A DNA stretch of 64,000 nt, taken from Oenanthe sinensis. Taxonomy: Eukaryota; Streptophyta; Magnoliopsida; Apiales; Apiaceae. Location of the stretch: positions 48,978,786 through 49,042,785 of the forward strand of contig CM053803.1 in the NCBI GenBank assembly GCA_028671895.1, given 5' to 3'. The notes under the pieces are model-generated. The model was not told the origin of the DNA. It worked only from the letters and a program-made list of their open reading frames with translations, and did no database searches. Of this stretch, positions 43,194 through 57,542 are shown in pieces. Positions within the stretch are counted from its first letter, which is position 1. The number at the start of each line of letters is the position of its first letter. The position numbers and the translations under genes are program-made.

Positions 43194-44274
43194 ACAAAAT
43201 ACTAGAACAGGATTTAACACAGTCTATCTGCAAGAATCAATCAACGGATATCTATCTGCAAGAAGTCATCGATCGATAAGTCATCAACTGGTAATAAGCC
43301 ATCGACTGATAAGACCGATCGATAAGTCATCAACTGGTAATAAGCCATCGATTGATAAGACCGATCGATAAGTCATCGACTGATATTTATCAATCGAGAA
43401 CTCAAGTCATCAACTGATATTTATCAATCGAGAACTCAAGTCATCAACTGATATTTACCAATCGAGAACTCAAGTCATCAACAGATATTTACCAATCGAG
43501 AAGTCATCAATCGAGAAGTCATCGATCGAGAAGACATCAACGGATATTTCCTGATCGACAACTCATCAACGGATATTTACCAATCGAGAAGTCATCAATC
43601 GAGAAGTCATCAACGGATATTTCCTGATCGAGAACTCATCAACGGATATTTACCAATCGAGAAGTCTCACAAGTACTCGATTGATTAGCTCACAGTCAGA
43701 CTTCTCGAAGCTTAAAAGAGATGAGTATTCGGTTGATTCAAATAGCCAGTTTCAAGGAAAGTCTTCGAAGATCAAAACAAATATATTGCAAATATGTTAT
43801 GGGAAGGAAAGCGAAAATTAAGGAAGCTGTCGGTCAGAATTTACTCTAATAGAGAATGATCTATCAGAGATTATCAACCGACAGAGTTTAACAGAAAAAG
43901 AAACTGTCAACTAATAATTAGGAATTATATTCCTATTGTAATTTGTCTTTCTGTTATTAGTTGATAGGTAGCTCTCTATATAAACTCTATATAACCTAAT
44001 TGTAAAAGTGTGGAAGTCGAAGCATAATTTGTCTGAGTGATATTTTTGAAAGCATAGAGATAGAGAGGGTTGCTGTGATAATCACACAGAAGCTGTTAGG
44101 GTTTATGTACACCCTAGGAGAGTTTTGTATTTAATCATCAATAATACAAATAGTACTTATTCATATCTTTGTGTTTGATCTTTGTTCTTAATTCATATCG
44201 AGTTGATTTTAAATCAGGCATAAAAGGAACACAAGTATTCAACCCCCCCTTCTACTTGTGCAATTGGGAAAACA
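43166..44274 (+). repeat. E0 3' LTR with ATC-GAT motif array
   Basis: 1109 bp; its first two bases are TT instead of TG. Between about 43225 and 43690 it is packed with ATCAACTGATA, ATCAACGGATA, ATCGATCGATAAG and CAATCGAGAA words in direct repeats of about 35 bp. TATA box at 43977-43984. Outside the array it aligns with the E1 LTR. Confidence 0.9.
43977..43984 (+). promoter_or_regulatory. TATA box of E0 LTR
   Basis: TATATAAA, same surroundings as in the E1 LTR. Confidence 0.6.
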
Positions 44275-44345
44275 ATAAAGTATGGAATGATATGTACTCG
44301 TCTTAATGTGTCGTATGCTTTAAAAAGAATGTATGGAATGATATG
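44275..44345 (+). other. Junction between E0 and the satellite
   Basis: 71 bp not matching the satellite consensus, containing GTATGGAATGATATG twice (near 44280 and 44330). It may be the degenerate array edge or old flanking DNA. Confidence 0.5.
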
Positions 44346-44362
44346 GCATTCAATTTTTAATA

Positions 44363-47300
44363 TCCAGGGACACAAATATATAAAAATATTCATAAAACAT
44401 GCCGACTCAAATTATGGCAAAGTTCTGTGTACTACCCCCCTTTGAGGAATCTCCAAAACCCGGCTTTAATTATAACTCCTCCGATTCTAGTCAAGAATGG
44501 CCCAAATATGGTGGCATTCCATTTTTAATATCCATAGGGACATGAATATATAAAAATATTCATAGAATAGGCCGACTCAATTTATGGCAAAGTTATGTGT
44601 ACTACCCCCTTTGAGGATTCTCCAAAACCCGTCTTTAATTATATCTCCTCTGATTCCAGTCCAGAAAGGCCTAAATATGGTGGCATTCAATTTTTAATAT
44701 CCATTAGGATACGAATATATAAAAATTTTCATAAAACAGGCCAACTCAATTTATGGCAAAGTTCTGTGTACTACCCCCTTTGAGGATTCTCCAAAACCCG
44801 TGTTTCATTATATCTCCTCCGATTCTATTCTAGAATGGCCTAAATATGGTGGCATTCAATTTTTAATATCCATAAGGACACGAATATATAAAAATATTCA
44901 TAAAACATGCCGACTCAATTTATTGCAAAGTTCTGTGTACTACCCCCTTTGAGGATTCTCCAAAACCTGGCTTTCATTATATCTCCTCCGATTCTAGTCA
45001 GGAATGGCCCAAATATGGTGGAATTGAATTTTTAATATCCATAGGGACACGAATATATAAAAATATTCATAAAACATGCCGACTCAATTTATGGCAAAGT
45101 TCTGTGTACTACCCCCTTTGAGGATTCTACAAAACCCAGCTTTCATTATATCTCATCCGATTCTAGTTCGGAAAGACCCAAAATATGGTGACACTTAATT
45201 TTTAATATCCATAGGGACACAAATATATAAAAATATTCAAAAAACAGGACGACTGAATTTATGGCAAAGTTCTGTGTACTACCCCCTTTGAGGATTCTCC
45301 AAAACCCGGCTTTCATTATATCTCCACCGATTCTAGTCTAGAATGGCCTAAATATGGTGGCATTCAATTTTTAATATCCAGGGACACAAATATATAAAAA
45401 TATTCATAAAACATGCCGATTCAATTTATGGTAAAGTTCTGTATACTACCCCCCTTTGAGTAATCTCCAAAACCCAGCTTTAATTATATCTCCTCCGATT
45501 CTAGTCAAGAATGACCCAAATATGATGGCATTCAATTTTTAATATCCATAGGGACACAAATATATAAAAATATTCATAAAACATGCCGACTCAATTTATG
45601 GCAAAGTTCTGTGTACTACCCCATTTGAGGATTCTCCAAAACCCGTCTTTATTTATATCTCCTCTGATTCCAGTCCAGAAAGGCCTAAATATGGTGGCAT
45701 TCAATTTTTAATATCCATTAGGATACGAATATATAAAAAATTTCATAAAACAGGCCAACCCAATTTATGGCAAAGTTCTGTGTACTACCCCCTTTGAGGA
45801 TTCTCCAAAACCCGTGTTTCATTATATCTCCTCCGATTCTATTCTAGAATGGCCTAAATATGGTGGCATTCAATTTTTAATATCCATAAGGACACGAATA
45901 TATAAAAATATTCATAAAACATGCCGCCTCAATTTATTGCAAAGTTCTGTGTACTACCCCCTTTGAAGATTCTCCAAAACCTGGCTTTCATTATATCTCC
46001 TCCGAATCTAGTCAGGAATGGCCCAAATATGGTGGAATTGAATTTTTAATATCCATAGGGACACGAATATATAAAAATATTCATAAAACATGCCGACTCA
46101 ATTTATGGCAAAGTTCTGTGTACTACCCCCTTTGAGGATTCTACAAAACCCAGCTTTCATTATATCTCCTCCGATTCTAGTCAGGAATGGCCCAAAATAT
46201 GGTGACACTTAATTTTTAATATCCATAGGGACACAAATATATAAAAATATTCAAAAAACAGGACGACTGAATTTATGGCAAAGTTCTGTGTACTACCCCC
46301 TTTGAGGATTCTCCAAAACCCGGCTTTCATTATATCTCCTCCGATTCTAGTCTAGAATGGCCTAAATATGGTGGAATTCAATTTTTAATATCCAGGGACA
46401 CAAATATATAAAAATATTCATAAAACATGCCGATTCAATTTATGGTAAAGTTCTGTATACTACCCCCCTTTGAGTAATTTCCAAAACCCAGCTTTAATTA
46501 TATCTCCTCCGATTCTAGTCAAGAATGACCCAAATATGATGGCATTCAATTTTCAATATCCATAGGGACACAAATATATAAAAATATTCATAAAACATGC
46601 CGACTCAATTTATGGCAAAGTTCTGTGTACTACCTCATTTGAGGATTCTCCAAAACCCGTCTTTATTTATATCTCCTCTGATTCCAGTCCAGAAAGGCCT
46701 AAATATGGTGGCATTCAATTTTTAATATCCATTAGGATACGAATATATAAAAATTTTCATAAAACAGGCCAACTCAATTTATGGCAAAGTTCTGTGTACT
46801 ACCCCCTTTGAGGATTCTCCAAAACCCGTGTTTCATTATATCTCCTCCGATTCTATTCTAGAATGGCCTAAATATGGTGGCATTCAATTTTTAATATCCA
46901 TAAGGACACGAATATATAAAAATATTCATAAAACATGCCGACTCAATTTATTGCAAAGTTCTGTGTACTACCCCCTTTGAGGATTCTCCAAAACCTGGCT
47001 TTCATTATATCTCCTCCGAATCTAGTCAGGAATGGCCCAAATATGGTGGAATTGAATTTTTAATATCCATAGGGACACGAATATATAAAAATATTCATAA
47101 AACATGCCGACACAATTTATGGCAAAGTTCTGTGTACTACCCCCTTTGAGGATTCTACAAAACCCAGCTTTCATTATATCTCCTCCGATTCTAGTTCGGA
47201 ATGGCCCAAAATATGGTGACACTTAATTTTTAATATCCATAGGGACACAAATATATAAAAATATTCAAAAAATAGGACGACTGAATTTATGGCAAAGTTC

Positions 47301-47900
47301 TGTGTACTACCCCCTTTGAGGATTCTCCAAAACCCGGCTTTCATTATATCTCCTCCGATTCTAGTCTAGAATGGCCTAAATATGGTGGCATTCAATTTTT
47401 AATATCCAGGGACACAAATATATAAAAATATTCATAAAACATGCCGATTCAATTTATGGTAAAGGTCTGTATACTACCCCCCTTTGAGTAATCTCCAAAA
47501 CCCAGCTTTAATTATATCTCCTCCGATTCTAGTCAAGAATGACCCAAATATGATGGCATTCAATTTTTAATATCCATAGGGACACAAATATATAAAAATA
47601 TTCATAAAACATGCCGACTCAATTTATGGCAAAGTTCTGTGTACTACCCCATTTGAGGATTCTCCAAAACCCGTCTCTATTTATATCTCCTCTGATTCCA
47701 GTCAAGAAAGGCCTAAATATGGTGGCATTAAATTTTAATATCCATTGGGACACGAATATATAAAAATATTCATAAAACAGGCCAACTCAATTTATGGCAA
47801 AGTTCTGTGTACTACCCCCTTTGAGGATTCTCCAAAACCCGTGTTTCATTATATCTCCTCTGATTCTAGTCTAGAATGGCCTAAATATGGTGGCATTCAA
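44363..47900. repeat. Satellite higher-order repeat A: 6 monomers, 1014 bp
   Basis: A monomer with the short variant TATCCAGGGACAC recurs at 44363, 45377, 46391 and 47405, exactly 1014 bp apart each time; the intervening monomers correspond one to one. Confidence 0.9.
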
Positions 47901-49126
47901 TTTTTAATATCCATAGGGACACGAATATATAAAAATATTCATTAAACAAGCCGACTCAATTTATGGCAAAGTTCCGTGTACTTCCCCCTTTGAGGATTCT
48001 CCAAAACCCGACTTTAATTATATCTCCTCCAATTCTAGTCAGGAATGGCCCAAGTATGGTGGCATTAAAATTTTAATATCCATAGGGACAAGAATATGTA
48101 AAAATATTCATAAAACAGGCCGACTCAATTTATAGCAAAGTTCTGTGTACTACCCCTTTGAGGATTCTACAAAACCCGGCTTTCATTATATCTCCTCCGA
48201 TTCTAGTCAGGAATGGACCAAATATGGTGAAATTCAATTTTTAATATCTATAGGGACACGAATATATAAAAATATTCATAAAACATGCCGACTCAATTTA
48301 TGGCAAAGTTCTGTGTACTACCCTTTGAGGATTCTCCAAAACCCGGCTTTAATTATATGTCCTCCGATTTTAGTTCGGAATGGCCTGAATGTGGTGACAT
48401 TCAATTTTTAATATCCTTAGGGACACAAATATATAAAAATATTCATAAAATAGGACGACTGAATTTATGGCAAAGTTTTGTGTACTACCCCCTTTGAGGA
48501 TTCTCCAAAACCCGGCTTTCATTATATCTCCTCCGATTCAAGTCAGGAATGGCCCAAATATGGTGGAATTGAATTTTTAATATCCATAGGGACACGAATC
48601 TATAAAAATATTCATAAAACATGCTGACTCATTTTAATGCAAAGTTCTGTGTACTACCCCCTTGGAGGATTCTACAAAACCCGGCTGTCATTATATCTCC
48701 TCCGATTCTAGTTCGGAATGGCCCAAATATGGTGACATTTAATTTTTAATATCCATAGGGACACAAATATATAAAAATATTCATAAAATAGGACGACTGA
48801 ATTTATGGCAAAGTTTTGTGTACTTCCCCCTTTGATGATTCTCCAAAACCCGACTTTAATTATATCTCCTCCGATTCTAGTCAGGAATGGTCCAAGTATG
48901 GTGGTATTAAATTTTTAATATCCATAGGGACAAGAATATGTAAAAATATTCATAAAACAGGCCGACTCAATTTATAGCAAAGTTCTGTGTACTACCCATT
49001 TGAGGATTCTCCAAAACCCGGCATTCATTATATCTCCTCCGATTCTAGTCAGGAATGGACCAAATATGGTGGAATTCAATTTTTAATATCCATAGGGACA
49101 CGAATATATAAAAATATTCATAAAAC

Positions 49127-52100
49127 ATGCCGACTCAATTTATGACAAAGTTCTGTGTACTACCCTTTGAGGATTCTCCAAAACCCTGCTTTAATTATAT
49201 GTCCTCCGATTCTAGTTCGGAATGGCCTGAATGTGGTGACATTCAATTTTTAATATCCATAGGGACACAAATATATAAAAATATTCATAAAACATGCCGA
49301 CTCAATTTATGGCAAAGTTCTGTGTACTACCCCCTTTGAGGATTCTTCAAAACCCGTCATTATTTATATCTCCTCTGATTCCAGTCAAGAAAGGCCTAAA
49401 TACGGTGGCATTAAATTTTAATATCCATTAGGACAAGAATATTTAAAAATATTCATAAAACAGGCCAACTCAATTTATGGCAAATTCTGTGTACTACCCC
49501 CTTTGAGGATTCTCCAAAACCCGTGTTTCATTATATCTCCTCCGATTCTAGTCTAGAATGGACTAAATATGGTGGCATTCAATTTTTAATATCCATAGGG
49601 ACACGAATATATAAAATATTCATTAAACAAGCCGACTCAATTTATGGCAAAGTTCCGTGTAATTCCCCCTTTGAGGATTCTCCAAAACCCGACTTTAATT
49701 ATATCTCCTCCGATTCTAGTCAGGAATGGCCCAAGTATGGTGGCATTAAATTTTTAATATCCATAGGGACAAGAATATATAAAAATATTCATAAAACAGA
49801 CCGACTCAATTTATAGCAAAGTTTGTGTACTACCCATTTGAGGATTCTCCAAAACCCGGCTTTCATTATATCTCCTCCGATTCTAGTCAGGAATGGACCA
49901 AATATGATGGAATTCAATTTTTAATATCCATAGGGACACGAATCTATAAAAATATTCATAAAACATGCTGACTCATTTTATGGCAAAGTTCTGTGTACTA
50001 CCCCCTTGGAGGATTCTACAAAACCCGGCTGTCATTATATCTCCTCTGATTCTAGTTCGGAATGGCCCAAATATGGTGACATTTAATTTTTAATATCCAT
50101 AGGGACACAAATATATAAAAATATTCATAAAATAGGACGACTGAATTTATGGCAAAGTTTTGTGTACTTCCCCCTTTGATGATTCTCCAAAACCCGACTT
50201 TAATTATATCTCCTCCGATTCTAGTCAGGAATGGTCCAAGTATGGTGGCATTAAATTTTTAATATCCATAGGGACAAGAATATGTAAAAATATTCATAAA
50301 ACAGGCCGACTCAATTTATAGCAAAGTTCTGTGTACTACCCATTTGAGGATTCTCCAAAACCCGGCATTCATTATATCTCCTCCGATTCTAGTCAGGAAT
50401 GGACCAATTATGGTGGAATTCAATTTTTAATATCCATAGGGACACGAATATATAAAAATATTCATAAAACATGCCGACTCAATTTATGACAAAGTTCTGT
50501 GTACTACCCTTTGAGGATTCTCCAAAACCCTACTTTAATTATATGTCCTCCGATTCTAGTTCGGAATGGCCTGAATGTGGTGACATTCAATTTTTAATAT
50601 CCATAGGGACACAAATATATAAAAATATTCATAAAACATGCCGACTCAATTTATGGCAAAGTTCTGTGTACTACCCCCTTTGAGGATTCTTCAAAACCCG
50701 TCATTATTTATATCTCCTCTGATTCCAGTCAAGAAAGGCCTAAATACGGTGGCATTAAATTTTAATATCCATTAGGACAAGAATATTTAAAAATATTCAT
50801 AAAACAGGCCAACTCAATTTATGGCAAATTCTGTGTACTACCCCCTTTGATGATTCTCCAAAACCCGTGTTTCATTATATCTCCTCCGATTCTAGTCTAG
50901 AATGGACTAAATATGGTGGCATTCAATTTTTAATATCCATAGGGACACGAATATATAAAAATATTCATTAAACAAGCCGACTCAATTTATGGCAAAGTTC
51001 CGTGTAATTCCCCCTTTGAGGATTCTCCAAAACCCGACTTTAATTATATCTCCTCCGATTCTAGTCAGGAATGGCCCAAGTATGGTGGCATTAAATTTTT
51101 AATATCCATAGGGACAAGAATATATAAAAATATTCATAAAACAGACCGACTCAATTTATAGCAAAGTTTGTGTACTACCCATTTGAGGATTCTCCAAAAC
51201 CCGGCTTTCATTATATCTCCTCCGATTCTAGTCAGGAATGGACCAAATATGATGGAATTCAATTTTTAATATCCATAGGGACACGAATCTATAAAAATAT
51301 TCATAAAACATGCTGACTCATTTTATGGCAAAGTTCTGTGTACTACCCCCTTGGAGAATTCTACAAAACCCGGCTGTCATTATATCTCCTCTGATTCTAG
51401 TTCGGAATGGCCCAAATATGGTGACATTTAATTTTTAATATCCATAGGGACACAAATATATAAAAATATTCATAAAATAGGACGACTGAATTTATGGCAA
51501 AGTTTTGTGTACTTCCCCCTTTGATGATTCTCCAAAACCCGACTTTAATTATATCTCCTCCGATTCTAGTCAGGAATGGTCCAAGTATGGTGGCATTAAA
51601 TTTTTAATATCCATAGGGACAAGAATATGTAAAAATATTCATAAAACAGGCCGACTCAATTTATAGCAAAGTTCTGTGTACTACCCATTTGAGGATTCTC
51701 CAAAACCCGGCATTCATTATATCTCCTCCGATTCTAGTCAGGAATGGACCAATTATGGTGGAATTCAATTTTTAATATCCATAGGGACACGAATATATAA
51801 AAATATTCATAAAACATGCCGACTCAATTTATGACAAAGTTCTGTGTACTACCCTTTGAGGATTCTCCAAAACCCTACTTTAATTATATGTCCTCCGATT
51901 CTAGTTCGGAATGGCCTGAATGTGGTGACATTCAATTTTTAATATCCATAGGGACACAAATATATAAAAATATTCATAAAACATGCCGACTCAATTTATG
52001 GCAAAGTTCTGTGTACTACCCCCTTTGAGGATTCTTCAAAACCCGTCATTATTTATATCTCCTCTGATTCCAGTCAAGAAAGGCCTAAATACGGTGGCAT

Positions 52101-52650
52101 TAAAAATTAATATCCATTAGGACAAGAATATTTAAAAATATTCATAAAACAGGCCAACTCAATTTATGGCAAATTCTGTGTACTACCCCCTTTGATGATT
52201 CTCCAAAACCCGTGTTTCATTATATCTCCTCCGATTCTAGTCTAGAATGGACTAAATATGGTGGCATTCAATTTTTAATATCCATAGGGACACGAATATA
52301 TAAAAATATTCATTAAACAAGCCGACTCAATTTATGGCAAAGTTCCGTGTAATTCCCCCTTTGAGGATTCTCCAAAACCCGACTTTAATTATATCTCCTC
52401 CGATTCTAGTCAGGAATGGCCCAAGTATGGTGGCATTAAATTTTTAATATCCATAGGGACAAGAATATATAAAAATATTCATAAAACAGACCGACTCAAT
52501 TTATAGCAAAGTTTGTGTACTACCCATTTGAGGATTCTCCAAAACCCGGCTTTCATTATATCTCCTCCGATTCTAGTCAGGAATGGACCAAATATGGTGG
52601 AATTCAATTTTTAATATCCATAGGGACACGAATATATAAAAATATTCATA
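49127..52650. repeat. Satellite higher-order repeat B: 8 monomers, 1344-1345 bp
   Basis: The variant TTTATGACAAAGTTCTG recurs near 49139, 50483 and 51828; the whole blocks between are nearly identical, differing by a few bases. A 10-monomer relative of the unit appears between 47741 and 49427. Confidence 0.88.
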
Positions 52651-55600
52651 AAACATGCCGACTCAATTTATGGCAAAGTTCTGTGTACTACCCTTTGAGG
52701 ATTCTCCAAAACCCGGCTTTAATTATATGTCCTCCGATTCTAGTTCGGAATGGCCTGAATGGGGTGACATTCAATTTTTAATATCCATAGGGACACAAAT
52801 ATATAAAAATATTCATAAAATAGGACGACTGAATTTATGGCAAAGTTCTGTGCTATTCCCTTTGAGGATTCTCCAAAACCCGGCTTTCATTATATCTCCT
52901 CCGATTCTAGTGAAGAATGGCCCAAATATGGTGGAATTCAATTTTTAATATCCATAGGGACACGAATATATAAAAATATTCATGAAACATGTCGACTCAA
53001 TTTATGGCAAAGTTCTGTGTACTACCCACTTTGAGGATCCTACAAAACCCGGCTTTCATTATATCTCCTCCGATACTAGTTCCGAATTGCCCAAATATGG
53101 TGACATTCAATTTTTAATATCCATAGGGACACAAATATATAAAAATATTCATAAAATAGGATGACTGAATTTATGGCAAAGTTCTGTGTACTACCCCCTT
53201 TGAGCATTCTCCAAAACCCGGCTTTTATTATATCTCCTCCGATTCTAGTCTAGAATGGCCTAAATATGGTGGCATTCAATTTTTAATATCCAGGGACACA
53301 AATATATAAAAATATTTATAAAACATGCCGACTCAATTTATGGTAAAGTTCTGTGTACTACCCCCCTTTGAGGAATCTCCAAAACCCGGCTTTAATTATA
53401 TCTCCTCCGATTCTAGTCCCGAATGGCCCAAATATGGCGGCATTCAATTTTTAATATCCATAGGGACACAAATATATAAAAATATTCATAAAACATGCTG
53501 ACTCAATTTATAGCAAAGTTCTGTGTATTACCCCCTTTGAGGATTCTCCAAAACCCGTCTTTATTTATATCTCCTCTGATTCCGGTCCAGAAAGGCCTAA
53601 ATATGGAGGCATTCAATTTTTAATATCCATTGGGACACGAATATATAAAAATATTCATAAAACAGACCAACTCAATTTATGGCAAAGTTCTGTGTACTAC
53701 CCCCTTTGAGGATTCTCCAAAACCCGTGTTTCATTATATCTCCTCCGATTCTAGTCTAGAATGTCCTAAATATGGTGGCATTCAATTTTTAACATACATA
53801 GGGACACAAATATATAAAAATATTCATTAAACATGACGACTCAATTTATGGCAAAGTTCTGTGTATTTCCCCCTTTGAGGATTCTCCAAAACCCGTGTTT
53901 CATTATATCTCCTCCGATTCTAGTCTAGAATGTCCTAAATATGGTTGCATTCAAATTTTAATATACATAGGGGCACGAATATATAAAAATATTCATTAAA
54001 CAAGCCGACTCAATTTATGGCAAAGTTCCGAGTACTTCCCCCTTTGATGATTCTCCAAAACCCGACTTTAATTATATCTCCTCCGATTCTAGTCAGGAAT
54101 GGCCCAAGTACGGTGGCATTAAATTTTTAATATCCATAGGGACAAGAATATGTAAAAATATTCATAAAACAGGCCGACACAATTTATAGCAAAGTTCTGT
54201 GTACTACCCATTTGAGGATTCTCCAAAACCCGGCTTTCATTATATCTCCTCCGATTCTAGTCAGGAATGGACCAAATATGGTGGAATTCAATTTTTAATA
54301 TCCATAGGGACACGAATATATAAAAATATTCATAAAACATGCCGACCCAATTTATGGCAAAGTTCTGTGTACTACCCTTTGAGGATTCTCCAAAACCCAG
54401 CTTTAACTATATGTCCTCCGATTCTAGTTCGGAATGGCCTGAATGGGGTGACATTCAATTTTTAATATCCATAGGGACACAAATATATAAAAATATTCAT
54501 AAAACATGCCGACTCAATTTATGGCAAAGTTCTGTGTACTACCCCTTTTAAGGATTCTCCAAATCCCGTCTTTATTTATATCTCCTCTGATTCCAGTCAA
54601 GAAAGGCCTAAATATGGTGGCATTAAATTTTAATATCCATTGGGATACGAATATTTAAAAATATTCATAAAACAGGCCAACTCAATTTATGGCAAAGTTC
54701 TGTGTACTACCCTCTTTGAGGATTCTCCAAAACCCGTGTTTCATTATATCTCCTCTGATTCTAGTCTAGAATGGCCTAAATATGGTGGCATTCAATTTTT
54801 AATATCCATAGGGACACGAATATATAAAAATATTCATTAAACAAGCCGGCTCAATTTATGGCAAAGTTCCGTGTACTTCCCCCTTTGAGGATTCTCCAAA
54901 ACCCGACTTTAATTATATCTCCTCCGATTCTAGTCAGGAATGGCCCAAGTATGGTGGCATTAAATTTTTAATATCCATAGGGACAAGAATATGTAAAAAT
55001 ATTCATAAAACAGGCCGACTCAATTTATAGCAAAGTTCTGTGTACTACCCATTTGAGGATTCTCCAAAACCCGGCTTTCATTATATCTCCTCCGATTCTA
55101 GTCAGGAATGGACCAAATATGGTGGAATTCAATTTTTAATATCCATAGGGACACAAATATATAAAAATATTCATAAAACATGCCGACTCAATTTATGGCA
55201 AAGTTCTGTGTAATACCCTTTGAGGATTCTCCAAAACCCGGCTTTAATTAAATGTCCTCCGATTCTAGTTCGGAATGGCCTGAATGGGGTGACATTCAAT
55301 TTTTAATATCCATAGGGACACAAATATATAAAAATATTCATAAAATAGGACGACTGAATTTATGGCAAAGTTCTGTGCTATCCCCTTTGAGGATTCTCCA
55401 AAACCCGGCTTTCATTATATCTCCTCCGATTCTAGTCAGGAATGGCCCAAATATGGTGGAATTTAATTTTTAATATCCATAGGGACACTAATATATAAAA
55501 ATATTCATGAAACATGTCGACTCAATTTATGGCAAAGTTCTGTGTACTACCCCCTTTGAGGATTCTACAAAACCCGGCTTTCATTATATCTCCTCCGATA

Positions 55601-57030
55601 CTAGTTCGGAATTGTCCAAATATGGTGACATTCAATTTTTAATATCCATAGGGACACAAATATATATAAATATTCATAAAATAGGACGACTGAATTTATG
55701 GCAAAGTTCTGTGTACTACCCCCTTTGAGCATTCTCCAAAACCCGGCTTTCATTATATCTCCTCCGATTCTAGTCTAGAATGGCCTAAATATGGTGTCAT
55801 TCAATTTTTAATATCCAGGGACACAAATATATAAAAATATTTATAAAACATGCCGACTCAATTTATGGTAAAGTTCTGTATACTACCCCCCTTTGAGGAA
55901 TCTCCAAAACCCGGCTTTAATTATACCTCCTCCGATTCTAGTCCAGAATGGCCCAAATATGGTGGCATTCAATTTTTAATATCCATAGGGACACAAATAT
56001 ATAAAAATATTCATAAAACATGCCGACTCAATTTATAGCAAATTTCTGTGTATTACCCCCTTTGAGGATTCTCCAAAACCCGTCTTTATTTATATCTCCT
56101 CTGATTTCAGTCCAGAAAGGCCTAAATATGGTGGCATTCAATTTTTAATATCCATTGGGACACGAATATATAAAAATATTCATAAAACAGACCAACTCAA
56201 TTTATGGCAAAGTTCTGTGTACTACCCCCTTTGAGGATTCTCCAAAACCAGTGTTTCATTATATCTCATCCGATTCTAGTCTAGAATGTCCTAAATATGG
56301 TGGGATTCAATTTTTAATATACATAGGGACACGTATATATAAAAATATTCATTAAACATGACGACTCAATTTATGGCAAAGTTCCGTGTACTTCCCCCTT
56401 TGAGGATTCTCCAAAACCCGGTTTTAATTATATCTCCTCCGATTCTAGTTAGGAATGGCCCAAGTATGGTGGCATTAAATTTTTAATATCCATAGGGACA
56501 AGAATATGTAAAAATATTCATAAAACAGGCCGACTCAAATTATAGCAAAGTTCTGTGTACTACCCCTTTGAGAATTCTCCAAAACCCACCTTTCATTATA
56601 TCTCATCTGATTCTAGTCAGGAATGGCCCAAATATGGTGGAATTCAATTTTTAATATCCATAGGGACACGAATATATACAAATATTCATAAAACATGCCG
56701 ACTCAGTTTATGGCAAAGTTCTGTGTACTACCCCCTTGGAGGATTCTCCAAAACCTTGCTTTAATTATATCTCTTCCGATTCTAGTCAGGAATGGCCCAA
56801 ATATGGTGGCATTTAATTTTTAATATATATAGGGACACGAATATATAAAAATATTCATAAAATAGGATAACTCAATTTATGGCAAAGTTCTGTGTACTAC
56901 CCCCTTTAAGGATTCTCCAAAACCCGACTTCAATTATATCTCATCCTATTCAAGTTCGGAATGGCCCAAATATGGTGGCATTCAATTTTTAATATCCATA
57001 GGGACAAGAATATATAAAAATATTCATAAA
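52500..57030. repeat. Satellite higher-order repeat C: 15 monomers, 2525 bp, two copies
   Basis: Variant monomers at 52982, 53289 and 53630 recur at 55507, 55814 and 56155, each 2525 bp apart. The second copy decays toward its right end. Confidence 0.82.
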
Positions 57031-57542
57031 ACAGGCTGACTTAATTTATAGCAAAGTTCTGTGTACTACCTCTTTTGAGGATTCTCCAAAACCCGGCTTT
57101 CATTATATCTCCTCCGATTCTTGTCCGGAATTTTCCAAATATGGTGGCATTTAATTTTTCATATCCATAGGGACACGAATGTATAAAAATATTCATAAAA
57201 CAGGCCGACTTAATTTATTGAAAAGTTCTGTGTATTACCCACTTTGAGGATTCTCCAAAGCCCGACTTTAATTATATCTCCTCCTATTCTAGTTCGGAAT
57301 GGCCCAAATATGGTGGCATTCAATTTTTAATATCCATAGGGACACGAATGTATAAAAATATTCATAAAACAGGCCGACTCAATTTATATCAAAGTTCTGT
57401 GTACTCTTCCCTTTAAAGATTCTCCAAAACCCGACTTTAATTATATCTCCTTCTATTCTAGCCTGGAATGGCCCAAATATGGTGGAATTCAATTTTTAAT
57501 ATCCATAGAGACTCAATTTATGGCAAAGTTTTGTGTACTACC

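Larger units (their letters stand above)
40849..44274 (+). mobile_element. E0: outermost Sirevirus-like element, 3' part only
   Basis: Begins at the E1 3' LTR end in the middle of an ORF3 that matches E1's own ORF3 near 4430 (GGTTATTCTGC and onward), so E1 lies inside E0. Contains degenerate ORF3, a G-rich multi-PPT zone, PPT and 3' LTR. Its 5' part should lie left of the window. Confidence 0.85.
44346..57542. repeat. Satellite array, ~168-170 bp monomer, ~78 copies
   Basis: Head-to-tail monomers; the word AGTTCTGTGT recurs at 44421, 44760, 44929, 45099 and 45269 (the 44591 copy reads AGTTATGTGT), giving 169-170 bp spacing. A monomer holds TTTTTAATATCCATAGGGAC, TATAAAAATATTCATAAAAC, GTACTACCCCCTTTGAGGAT and ATATCTCCTCCGATTCTAG. 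Because 168 is divisible by three, chance frames run through successive monomers. Monomers to the right of about 56700 are more divergent. Length and higher-order structure are those of centromeric or subtelomeric satellites; the family is not one I recognise. Confidence 0.95.

Noticed and set aside
43225..43690. CRISPR-like array of spaced direct repeats
   Set aside because: Units overlap, vary in length and lack unique spacers; the array lies in the U3 of a plant LTR.
44595..56764. Many 60-97 codon ORFs with similar peptides (for example containing FEDSPKP and ISSDSS)
   Set aside because: They are the satellite monomer read in frame; 168 bp is a multiple of three, so stops are avoided by chance over several monomers. 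Indels break the frames between variants. No start context or codon pattern supports a gene.
44346..57542. CENP-B box in the satellite
   Set aside because: GTTCGGAATGGCCCAAA was compared with the NTTCGNNNNANNCGGGN pattern; the A and CGGG positions do not match.
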